Source of the DNA: Xylocopa sonorina
Lineage: Eukaryota; Arthropoda; Insecta; Hymenoptera; Apidae
Direction of reading: 5' to 3'
DNA: 64,000 nucleotides
Assembly: GCF_050948175.1 (NCBI RefSeq)
Contig: NC_135208.1
Span: 2,418,001 to 2,482,000 of the forward strand
Shown here: positions 37,375 to 49,900 of the stretch, one piece after another
Position numbering within the stretch: the first letter of the stretch is position 1
Layout of the letters: each line of letters opens with the position of its first letter
Notes under the pieces: model-generated
What the model was told of the DNA's origin: nothing
Seen by the model: the letters and a program-made list of their open reading frames with translations, nothing else
Databases searched by the model: none
Program-made: the position numbers and the translations under genes

Positions 37375-37919
37375 TTAATTAGTCTTGCTCTTTCTGTGGT
37401 GGCGGTGATGATGAGCGTGATGGCGACGAAGATGCGACCTGGTCTCCTGCACAGCAGCGACCAGAGTCCTCACCGTCTCCTCGTGGCCCTCGAAGCTGTC
37501 CGTTTTCTTCAGCTGGCTGAGCGACGAGGCAGCGCCCTCGCTGGTGGTGACGCTGCGTTTGGCCTTTGGACGCGGGAACGTCTCCCAGGAGCGTTGCTTC
37601 TGCACCAGAGAGGACTTTGGAGTCGGCTCTATCAGGAGGACCATCGTTTTCCTTGGATCTTGCGCGCTGGACTGGGCAACAGTGCCCTCAGCGATGCTGG
37701 AACGCCTGCTGCCGGATCCTGTGGTGCTCAGACTGTCGCAGCTGGCTCGTCGACGCCTCCTGACCTCGCTGCTGGTCTTCTCGTCGGCGTAGAACACGTC
37801 CTCTGAGTCACTGGCTGGGTATACCTTCGCACCCTTGCTGCTTGGCGCTGGCTGATCGTCTGGCACCGCGTGCACCTGGGCCTGCACCCGTTTTTTGGCT
37901 TCGCCCATCGTCGACGCCT
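37375..37919 (-). CDS. RNF207: RNF207-like exon 7 (C-terminal tail, stop)
   Basis: The last coding exon gives residues 722-902 and the TAA stop at 37375-37377. The acceptor lies in AATATCAG just upstream (37920-37921), and phase 1 joins exon 6. The sequence is disordered-looking: acidic DSEDVFYADE, basic RRRRRAS, SRRSS, then KKTDSFEGHEETV and a His/Arg-rich end (HHAHHHRHHR). No known domain is seen. The His-rich end could bind metal, but this is only a suggestion. Confidence 0.88.
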
Positions 37920-40900
37920 CTGATATTCGCTGGTACTCCCCCTCCTCGACGGCTAGAAGTATGGGAATGGCAAATGTGAATGGGCTGAGAGATGGTTCTG
38001 GCGATAGTGGCCAGGCTTTTAAGCGAGTGTCGCGGGTTTCTCGTTTTTTGAGGACTCTAAGATTGCTTTTTTTACCCTTTGCACCTTATTGGGGATGTTG
38101 TTGGGTGTTTTTCTTTTTTTTTAGGGACTCTAAGATTGTTTTTTACCCTTTGCACCTACTTGGGGATATTATTGGGTGTTTTTCTTTTTTTTTAGGCACT
38201 CTGACATTGTTTTCAACCCTTTGCACCTTCTTGAGGATATTATTGAGTGTTCTTTTAATTTTTTCTTTTTTTTTGAGGGACTCTAAGACCTTTGCACCTT
38301 CTTGGGGATGTTATTGAGTGTTTTTCTTTTTTTTTTGAGGGACTCTAAAACTGTTTTTTACCCTTTGCACCTTCTTTGGGATATTATTGGGTGCTTTTAT
38401 CGGTTTTTTGCTTTTTTGCGAGACTCTAAGATTGTTTTCTACCCTTTGCACCTTCTTGGGGATATTATTGGGTGTTTTTCTTTTTTTTTTGAGGGACTCT
38501 AAGACCTTTGCACCTTCTTGGGGATGTTATTGAGTGTTTTTCTTTTTTTTTTGAGGGACTCTAAAACTGTTTTTTACCCTTTGCACCTTCTTTGGGATAT
38601 TATTGGGTGCTTTTATCGGTTTTTTGCTTTTTTGCGAGACTCTAAGATTGTTTTCTACCCTTTGCACCTTCTTGGGGATATTATTGGGTGTTTTTCTTTT
38701 TTTTTTGAGGGACTCTAAGACCTTTGCACCTTCTTGGGGATATTATTGGGTGTTCTTTTAATTTTTTCTTTTTTTTGAGGGACTTTAATACTGTTTTTTA
38801 CCCTTTACACCTTCTTGGGGATATTATTGGGTGTTTTTCTTTTTTTTGAGGGACTCTGACATTGTTTTTTACTCTTTGCACCTTCTTGGGGATGTTGGTG
38901 GATTTGTGTGATGGTTTCTATTGTTGGTGGATGTTTGCGATGGTTTCTATTGCTGGTAGATGTTAGTAATGGAAGTTATTAAGAATTTATACTGGAGTTT
39001 CTGTTATTTGCAGATGTTTGCGATAGTTTTTGTTATTGGTGGACTTTAGAAATAGTTTTGTATTACTGATAAATGTTAGTAATAGTTCCAGTTATTAGTA
39101 GATGTTAATAATTGCTTCTATTATTGGTAAACGTTAGCAATAGAAACTAATAAAATGTAAAGCAATAGTTTCTGTTATTGGTAAGCGTTAGCAATGGTTT
39201 CTATTATTATCAAACGTTAGTAATAGTTTATATTATTACCAGATGTTAGTAATAGTTTCTACTATTGCTACACATTAGCAATACCTTCTATTACTGATAG
39301 ACGATAGTGATAATAGCTAATAATTAGTAATAATAGCTTTTACTACTGGTAGACGTTAGCAATAGTTTCTATTAGTGGTAAACATTAGCAATAATTTCCA
39401 CTACTGGTAGATATTAGCAACAGTTTCTATTACAGGTAGATGTTAACACTAATTTCTGCTACTGGTGAACATTAGAAATAGTTTCTATTATTGGTAAACG
39501 TTATCGATAGAAACTATAATAAATAATGCAATAGTTTCTATTATTGATAGACGTAAGTAATAAAAATTATTATTAATGCCCTCTACGAGTAGTAGAAGCT
39601 ATTGCCAGCAACTATCAACAATAGAAATTATTGCCAATATCTACTATCAATAGAAATTGTTGCTAACATTTGCCAGTGATAGAGACTGTCGCCTTTTTTT
39701 TTTATAATTCCTATTGCTAACGTTTATCAATAATAGGAACTATTATCAATGTTTACCAGTAATAGAAATTATTGCCAACAACTATCAACACTAGAAATTA
39801 TTGCCAATATCTACTAGCAATAGAAACTATTGCTAATATTTGTCAGTAATAGAGACTATTGGTTTATTTTTTATAATTTCTATTGCTAACATTTATCAGT
39901 AATAGAAATTATTGCCAATATTTACTAACGATAGAAGCTATTCCTAACGTTTACCAGCAATAGAAACTACTGCTTTATTTTTTTATAATTTCTATTGCTA
40001 ACATTCACCAGTAATAGAAACTATTGCTTAAATTTTTGTAATTTCTATTACTGTCGTTTACCAATAATACAAACTATTGCCATAATCTACCAGCAATGGA
40101 AACTATTCTTAACATCTCCCAGCAACAAAAAATTTCCATTTCGATAGAAAACCTCAGACAAGCATGCATCTCTCAAAACGTTGCAGCGAAACTTAAATTT
40201 TCCCTTCAGCAATCACTAATTAATTCCAATGTCCCCTCAGAGAAGACGTCTCTCAAACGAATTTCTCCTCAAACTCGCATTGTCCTCTCAAACGAAGAAT
40301 CCTAGTGCAAAGGGTACACAACAAAGCGGAACTGATTAATCACAATGCTTGTAATTAAATCTGTTTTAGAGTAAACCTGCTTAAAAACCTGATAGCCAGG
40401 AGAATGATAACAATGATACCAGGCTGCGTAAGCCGCAGATCTTTGATTTGCACTTTAAAGATGATAGAATGGAGAATGCGTGGCTTCATGCAACTTTCTC
40501 TGCGATGTTAATCTATACGATGTACTGTTATTCGATTATCATCTCATCGTGGCTTTTTTAACAGGTCGAAGGCCATTAGTTCTCATTTACGTTCAATTTA
40601 TGAGATCGTTGAGAGTCTGCGTAGATCTTTGTGCCTTAAAAACAATTTTCAATACGTTAACTAAAGCAAAAACACTGTCGAACAGTTAGAAAATAATGAT
40701 ACGTATGCAAATTAATTTTTTGCTATTCTCAATTCCTGTTTCTATCACTTTTGGCAGCCAACGTGTTAAAAAAGGGATGATAAAGTTGAAGTACGTAGCT
40801 TGTAGTTGGACTGCGTTCTATAAAAAAGGAACCAGGCTGTTCTAAAACGAAAAAAATTGAGAAAACTCAGTTTACAGTTTCTGTAGTTCGCTAAAAAAAA

Positions 40901-43900
40901 TATTACTATTTTATTTCATTTAGAAAAATTATTTTTGGCTTGTGTAAACCTTTGCGAACTCATATAAAATAAAAAATTTAATTACCATAGTTGCAGTGAA
41001 AGCTAATTACAATTTTATCTAAATTTTCTGATCTCTATTTCTCTTCGTACTGCTTTCTTTTTATTGCGAACTCATGTAAAACTAAAAATTTAATCACAAT
41101 AGTTCCAACGAAAGCTAATTACAGTCAAATCTTAAATTTCTGATCTCTATTTCTCTTCGTACTGCTTTCTTTTTATTGCGAACTCATATAAAACTAAAAG
41201 TTTAATCGCAATAGTTCCAGCGAAAGCCAATCGCAGTCAAATCTTAAATTTCTGATCTCCATTTCTCTCCGTACTGGTTTCTTTTTTTAAGAACTCGGTC
41301 CAACGAATCTCTGGTACAGAATACAATCGCCAAATCGTTAACCAGAGTAGCCATCAGCGTTTCACAGTGGACAGACAACGCCTCATCGACTTGCTCGACT
41401 AACTTTAATTACAATTCTGCTTGGCGTATCGAAGAGCAGCCACGAAAGAGCTCAACACACACAACAAACCCCTCGTTCCACGTAGAACTGAACATTGCTA
41501 GGTAAACAGCTTCTCAGCTGATTAGTTTACACCTTAATCAATCACTTCAGACGCTCGTCGAGCCCAAATTGGGCGCAAATTGAGTGCAACAACTCATTTT
41601 CTTATACAATACGACTTATGTACAATAATATCTGTTACGCAATCCTTGTGACCAGGTCCAGAGAGCTTATCACAGTAACCAGAAGAGGATGGTCGCCTCT
41701 AGAAACGGCTATTTAGTCGTGCATACAATCCTCACGGATTTGCTCTTACCAGTCGTGTGCGACTGTGGCTGCTGTTGAGGATCCGCGCATCTTTCTGGCT
41801 GATCGAGGCCGTCAGCGGACACGTCGCCGCTCCCGCCCTTCAGAGAACGATACAGGGACCGCACTTTGCTCGCTGACGAGTGGCCAAGCGGGGTTTTCGG
41901 TTTGGTGCCGTCTGGCGACTTCCTGGGCCGACGAGTCTGGCTGCGATCGCGGCTCTCCTCCCTGCCTGGCGATTTCTTGCGGTCTTCTTTGCTTCTCGCC
42001 TTCTCGATCAGCTGGCTGAGCACTCCTCGCTTCGAGTCTGAGGCCTTGGCTGTGCCGTAGACCACGATGTTCCCGCTGGAGTCCAGCACCGCCTCCACGC
42101 CGCCTGATGGGGTGCAACAGCGCGTTGGGATCTCCTTCGTTTCTGAGGGGAATTTATGGTTTTAGTTGAAGTGGTGGGATTTGTCTGGCGTTGGATGTTG
42201 TAGAGCTATTTATTAGGTTGATGAGGAGTTATTGGGGGCTGTTTTGGATGATTGGTAGGGCAAGAATGGTTCGTTAAAGGTTTTAAGCTTGCGTTCCTTA
42301 AGGAAGTAGTTTTGTAAAATGGTATATTAGGGCGCAATGAATTTTTGAGCATGTATCTATCCCCTGTGTGTTGATAATATGTTCTACTTTGGTCCATTTA
42401 AACTCTGAAACTTGTATTCTTTAAGGAACTATTCCTTTTTCATTTTATATTGGTGTGCAATGAATTTGTGAGAATAAATCTATCACCTGCATATTGATGA
42501 TATATTATAGTTTAGTCCATTTAAACTTTCAAGCTTGTATTCTTCAAGGAATTATTTGTATTATATTAAATACCACTTCCACACCGCTGGATGGGATGCA
42601 ACAGCGCTTTGGGATCTCCTTCGTTTCTGAGGGGAATTTATGGCGTTAGCTGGAATTTGGGATTTGTCTGGCGTTGGATGTTGTAGAGCTATTTATTAGG
42701 TTGATGAGGAGTTATTGGGGATTGTTTTGAATGATTGGTAGGGCAAGAATGGTTCGTTAAAGGTTTCAAGCTTGTGTTCTTTAAGGAACTATTCTTTTCT
42801 CATCTTATATTGGAGCGTAATAAATTTGTGAGCATGTATTTCTCCCCTGTGCGTTGATAATATGTTCTACTTTAGTTCATTTAAATCCTGAAACTTGTAT
42901 TCTTTAAGGAACTATTCCTTTTTCATTTTATATTGGTGTGCAATGAATTTGTGAGAATAAATCTATCACCTGCATATTGATGATATATTATAGTTTAGTC
43001 CATTTAAACTTTCAAGCTTGTATTCTTCAAGGAATTATTTGTATTATATTAAATACCACTTCCACACCGCTGGAGGGGGTGCAACAGCGCTTTGGGATCT
43101 CCTTCGTTTCTGAGGGGAATTGATGGCGTTAGTTGGAATTTGGGATTTGTCTGGCGTTGGATGTTGTAGAGCTATTTATTAGGTTGATGAGGAGTTATTG
43201 GGGATTGTTTTGAATGATTGTTAGGGTAAGAATGGTTCGTTAAAGGTTTTAAGCTTGCGTTCCTTAAGGAAGTAGTTTTGTAAAATGGTATATTAGGGCG
43301 CAATGAATTTTTGAGCATGTATCTATCCCCTGTGTGTTGATAATATGTTCTACTTTGGTCCATTTAAACTCTGAAACTTGTATTCTTTAAGGAACTATCC
43401 TTGTTTCATTTTATATTGAAGCATAATAAATGTATGGACACGTATCTCTCTTTTATGGGTTGGCGATGCATTCTACTTTGGTCCATTTAAACTCTGAAAC
43501 TTGTATTCTCTAAGGAACTATTCTTGTTTCACTTTATATTGCTGCGCAATGAATGTATGGACATTTAAACTCTGAAACCTTTAACTCCAAACCTTTAACA
43601 ACTCCGAAACCATTTAAACTTCTTTAAGGAATTATTCTTTTTTCATGTTATATTGCTGCGCAATGAATTCGAAAACATATATTTCCCTCCTGTATAATTA
43701 ATATATTATATTTTGCTTTATTAAAACTCTGAAGCCCATATTCTTCAAGAAACCACCGTTATCTCATTTTATATTGATGCGCAATGAATTTTAAAGCATA
43801 TATTGCCCTCCTGCATAATTAATATGTTATATTTTGCTTTATTAAAACTCTAAAGCCCATATTCTTCAAGAAACCATCCTCATCTCATTTTATATTGCTG

Positions 43901-46900
43901 CACAATGAATTTGAAAGCATATATTGCCCTCCTGCATAATTAATATGTTATATTTTGCTTTATTAAAACTCTAAAGCCCATATTCTTCAAGAAACCATCC
44001 TCATCTCATTTTATATTGATGCGCAATGAATTCGAAAGCATATATTGCCCTCTTGCGTAATTAATATATTATATTTTGCTTTATTAAAACTCTGAAGCCC
44101 ATATTCTTCAAGAAACCACCGTTATCTCATTTTATATTGATGCGCAATGAATTTGAAAGCATATATTGCCCTCCTGCATAATTAATATGTTATATTTTGC
44201 TTTATTAAAACTCTAAAGCCCATATTCTTCAAGAAACCATCCTCATCTCATTTTATATTGATGCGCAATGAATTCGAAAGCATATATTGCCCTCTTGCGT
44301 AATTAATATATTATATTTTGCTTTATTAAAACTCTGAAGCCCATATTCTTCAAGAAACCACCGTTATCTCATTTTATATTGATGCGCAATGAATTTTAAA
44401 GCGTGCATCTTCTCTGCAAATCGACAATGCATTCTGCATTCAGCTCTAGAGAATTAAAACGGCTTAAGGATGTATACCTTTCATGTAGAGAGCGTTGTCA
44501 GCACTAGTGGCGCTGGCACGAGAGTGTCTATGGTCCTTGGTCGGGGCCTGGGTCTGCGGTTGAGGCGGTTCCTGCATTTGCAATCGTGCCAAGTGGTCCA
44601 GCAGCGCTTGCAGATGTTGATTGCTGGATACGTCTGAGGCTGCCATGCTCACCTCGCCAGCGTTCACTCCAGTTGCGAAGGATTTTATGAACGGCTCCAA
44701 TTGCTGAGCCAGATTCTGCAGTTGCTTCACTTGGCTTCTCAATGTTAGAATGTCGTTCATCTGAATTAAAGAAGAGACTCATCATTGATCCAGTCATTTT
44801 ATAAGCGAACAGTCGTACTAAAAATTAATGTAAACTGCGAATGTTCGCAGAAACGAACAGAGTTTGAACCTGTGCAGAGATCGAAACAATTTTATGTATT
44901 TTTGCTTTTCAATTGCACAGCGTAATTCGAAGAAAGTGAGAAAAACATATGTTCAACAACTAATTAATGTTTCTGCAAAAGAAGAAACATAGAATGTTAC
45001 ACGTAGAATTAAAAATTGAGAATTTAATAAGAAATAAGATATTAAGAATTTAATAATGAAATAAGAATTCTTAATTTTTAATTCTTAAGAATTGAAAATT
45101 GTAAACTTGAGAATTAAAAATTGAGAACTTATGAATTAAAAATTAAGAACTTATGAATTAAAGTTTGAGAAATTATATAAATTAAACATTGAGATCTCAA
45201 GAATTAGAAATTGAGAACTTATTTCTGTAGAAATTGCAAGTTAATAAATATAGAATATTAAGTTCTCAATTTTCAATACTTAAGAATTAAAAATTGAGAA
45301 TTTAAGAATTAAGAATTGAGCACTTAATAATTAAAAATTGAGAATTGAGAACTTCAAAATAAAAAATTGGGAACTTAATAAAAATTAGAAATTAAGAACT
45401 TAATAAAAATTAAAAATTGCGAACTTAATAAAAAATGAAAATTGAAAACTTAATAAAAATTAGAAATTGAGAATTTATGAATTAAAAGTTGAGAAATTAA
45501 TATAAATAAAAAATTAAGAACTCATTTCTATAGAAATTACAAGTTAATAAGTACAATATTATAGTCTCAATTTTCAATTACTAAGAATAAAATTTTTCAA
45601 GTCTTAAGAATTAAAAATTGAGAACTTATGAATTAAAAGTTGAGAACTTAATTCTTTAAAAATTGCAAGTTAATAAATACAATATTTTCGCCTCAATTTT
45701 CAGTCTTTAAGAATAAAATTTCTCAATTCTTAAGAATTAAAAATTGAGAACTTAAAAATAAAAAATTGAGTACTTATGAATTAAAAATTGAGAATTGAGA
45801 ACTTAAGAATTAAAAATTGAGTCACGAAGCCAATATTAGAAACATCTTGCTCCTTATTCCACAAAAATACTGTACTCGTAAACTATACACCTACAAAAGA
45901 AAAAACATAGACCATTACGCTGTGCAATAGAAATCTTCATTGCGAACACTCATTTATATCATCGATACCATTCAAACTTTGCGCAAACATCTACAGATGA
46001 CCAACGCATCCCCAGGAGTACCTAAGAATGGAAAATCTCCCTCTCTATATGAACCTTAATATTACGCATAGAATTAAAAATTGAGAATTTAATAGGAATT
46101 CTTAAGAATTGAAAATTGTAAGCTTGTAAATTAAAAATTGAGAACTCAAGAATTAAAAATCGAGAACTTATAAATTACAATTTGAGAATTTAGGAATTAA
46201 AAATTGAGAACTTACGAATTAAAATTTGAGAACTTAAAAATAAAAATTGAGAACTTATGAATTATAAATTGGGAATTGAGAACTCAAGAATTAAAAATTG
46301 AGTCACGAAGCCAATATTAGAAACATCTTGCTCCTTATTCCACAAAAATACTGTACTCGTAAACTATACACCTACAAAAGAAAAAACGTAGACCATTACG
46401 CTGTGCAATAGAAATCTTCATTGCGAACACTCATTTATATCATCGATACCATTCAAACTTTGCGCAAACATCCACAGATGACCAACGCATCCCCAGGAGT
46501 ACCTGAGAATGGAAAATCTCCTTCTCTATATGAACCTTAATATTACGCATAGAATTAAAAATTGAGAATTTAATAGGAATTCTTAAGAATTGAAAATTGT
46601 AGACTTATAAATTAAAAATTGAGAACTCAAGAATTAAAAATCGAGAACTTATAAATTACAATTTGAGAATTTAGGAATTAAAAATTGAGAACTTAAGGAT
46701 TAAAATGAGAACTTAAAAATAAAAAATTGAGTACTTATGAATTAAAAATTGGGAATTGAGAACTCAAGAATTAAAAATTGAGTCACGAAGCCAATATTAG
46801 AAACATCTTGCTCCTTATTCCACAAAAATACTGTACTCGTAAACTATACACCTACAAAAGAAAAAACATAGACCATTACGCTGTGCAATTAAAATCTTCA

Positions 46901-49900
46901 TTGCGAACACTCATTTATATCATCGATACCATTCAAACTTTGCGCAAACATCTACAGATGACCAACGCATCCCCAGGAGTACCTGAGAATGGAAGATCTC
47001 CCTCTCAATGTGAATCCTGCAGAGCTGTTCGTCCCAGAGCGCCTCGAAGACCGTTCTAAGCCGATCTAGCTCCATCTGGTGGTGCTCGAGCTGTTGCTCC
47101 AATACACGACAGTCCCTGGCAACATGCTCGTAACGCGATCCCAGCGGTGGTGTGTTCGCCCTTCTGAGCATCGCCACGTCGCGGTGCAATTCCCCTAAAC
47201 GCTCCTTCACGGTGAGCAGCTGCTGGTTCAGCTCCTTCAGCTGCGTATCAAAGGTCCTGCAGTGGCTGGAGAACGGGCCACCGTCGGTCACGCTCTTCCC
47301 TGGGACCCTCTGAGCAGATTTGCTGCTCTGCTTGGAAAAAGAAACCGCCATACGTGAGACACAGCCATCCCAGCGCAACAATCTTTAACAGGACATATCA
47401 TCTACGCTCAGCCAAAGTCCCTGCTTGGTCTTATCTAAAAGAAAAGTAGCCAATTATATGGAGTTTTACCATTGGTTCTTTAGCTTTTGGTCAGAGTAAC
47501 GCTTGGCGAGTTACATTTTGTTTAGCCGTTTGGTAGTTTGAGGAGTATCGACTGGTGGCGAGTGGTGTTTTTCAGGATTTTGGTTGAACCTGGAGGATAT
47601 TCTGGGCTGAGTATTTTCTCTGAGATACTGACTACCACATTGTTGGCTAAGAAACTAACAGGGAGCGAAACGTGGTCTCATGTCTGCCGAGAGATTGTTT
47701 AGTTGCTACGAGATGACTGAACACTTGTCCATCGAGTCTGGCATTATTCGTTTGAGAATTGATGGAGATCTATTAGTAGAATGTTCTGTTAAGAATTAAG
47801 AATTGAGAAGTTGTGAATTAGAAATTGAGAACTTATGAATTAGAAATTGAGAACTTATGAATTAGAAATTGAGAATTTAATAAGGTTTAAAGATTAAGAA
47901 CTCATATGAATTAAAAATTGAGAAGTTATGAATTAGAAATTGAGAATTTAATTAGAATTAAAGATTGAGAACTCATATGAATTAAAAATAGAGAAGTTAT
48001 GAATTAGAAATTGAGAATTTAATTAGAATTAAAGATTGAGAACTCATATGAATTAAAAATTGAGAAATTATGAATTAGAAATTGAGAATTTAATTAGAAT
48101 TAAAGATTAAGAACTCATATCAATTAAAAATTGAGAACTTATGAATTAGAAATTGATGATTTAATTAGGATTAAGAATTGAGAAGTTAGATGAATTAAAA
48201 ATTTATAACTCATATGAATTAAAAATTGAGAACTTAAGAATTAAAAATGAAAGACTTAAATAATAATTAAAAATCCAGAAATCATTTCTACAGAAATTGC
48301 AAGTTAATAAATATAGGATATTAAGTTCTCAACTTTCAATCCTCAAAAATTAAAAAATGAGAACTTAAATGAATTAAAAATTGAGAACTTAATAAAAATA
48401 AAAAATTGAGGACTTATTTCTATAGAAACTACAAGTTTATAAGTAAAATATTAAGTTCTCAGTTTTCAGTATTTAAAAATTAAAAATTATGAATTAGAAA
48501 CTGAAAATTTAATAAAAATTCTTAATTTTTAGTTCTTAAGAATAGAAAATTGTAAACTCATGAATTAAAATTGAGATCCCAAGAATTAGAAATTGAGAAC
48601 TTAATTCTATAGAAATTGCAATTTAATAAGTAAAATATTAAGTTCTCAACTTTCAATCCTCAAAAATTAAAAACTGAGAACTAAAGAATTAAAAATGAAG
48701 AACTTAAGGATTAAAAATTGAGAACTTATGAATTAAAAGCTGAGAACTTATATGAATTAAAAATTGAGATCTTAAGAACTAAAAATTGAGAACTTACGAA
48801 TTAAAATTTGAGAACTTAAGAATAAAAATTTTAGAACTTATTTCTATAGAAATAACAAGTTAATAAGCAAAATATTAAGTTCTCAATTTTCAATCTTTAA
48901 AAATTAAACAATTTCAATTCTTAAGAATTCAAAATAGGGAATCGAGAACTTAAGAATTAAAAATTCAAAATTTAATAAGTATTCTCAATTTTCAGTTCTT
49001 AAAAATTAAAAATTGAGAATTGAAAACTTAGGAATTAGAAATTGAGAACTTATGAATAAAAATTTGGGAACTTATGAATTAAAATTTGAAGACTTATGAA
49101 TTAAAATTTGAGAACTTATTTCTGCAGAAATTGCAAATTAATAAATATGGAATATTAAGTTCTCAATTTTCAATTCTTAAGAATTAAACAATTTCAATTC
49201 TTAAGAACTAAAAATTGGGAATTAAGATTTTAAGAATGAAAAATTGAAAATTTATGAATTAAGAATTGAGAACTTATATGAATTAACAATTGAGAACTTA
49301 AGAAATAAAATTTGAGAACTTATTTCTGTAGAAATTGCAAGTTAATAAATATAGAGTTTTTCTATGCTTAAAAATTAAACAATTTCAATTCTTAAAAATT
49401 AAAAATTAAAAATTGAGAACTTATAAATCAAAAATTGGGAACTTAATGAAAATTAAAAATGTAGAACTCATTTCTATAAAAGCTCCAAATAAAAATAAAA
49501 ATTCCTCTATTCAAGATATACAACTGCTCCCAATTTCTCAACAGATCTCAATCATCGCCCACAAAGTAACATCACAATTACAAAATACCTCCAAAAATTA
49601 CTTTCTTACAACCTAATTACTTAATTCCCACAAATTCTGATCGTCCAAAACCAACAGAAAAAATCATCCACCCCATCCAACGCATCGACCCGTCAACTTC
49701 AGACACTCCAAAAGAAATCCCTCAAAGGCAAAATCCTCTCAGCATCGCACAGACTCGAGGGACAAGCGTGTCCTCTAATAATTCTACAAACTACCAGCAC
49801 ACGATTAAAACTCACAAGCCACATCATATATAAATATATCAATAAAAGACTCCTGTAAAACGAAAATACTTACACGGGATTGTGCGCGAGAAATGCAATG

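Noticed and set aside
42500..43140. Mutually exclusive alternative exons in RNF207 intron 5
   Set aside because: The copied exon edges run into stops after about 19 codons and lack a donor in frame. They are better seen as duplicated edges and decoy acceptors than as true alternative exons.
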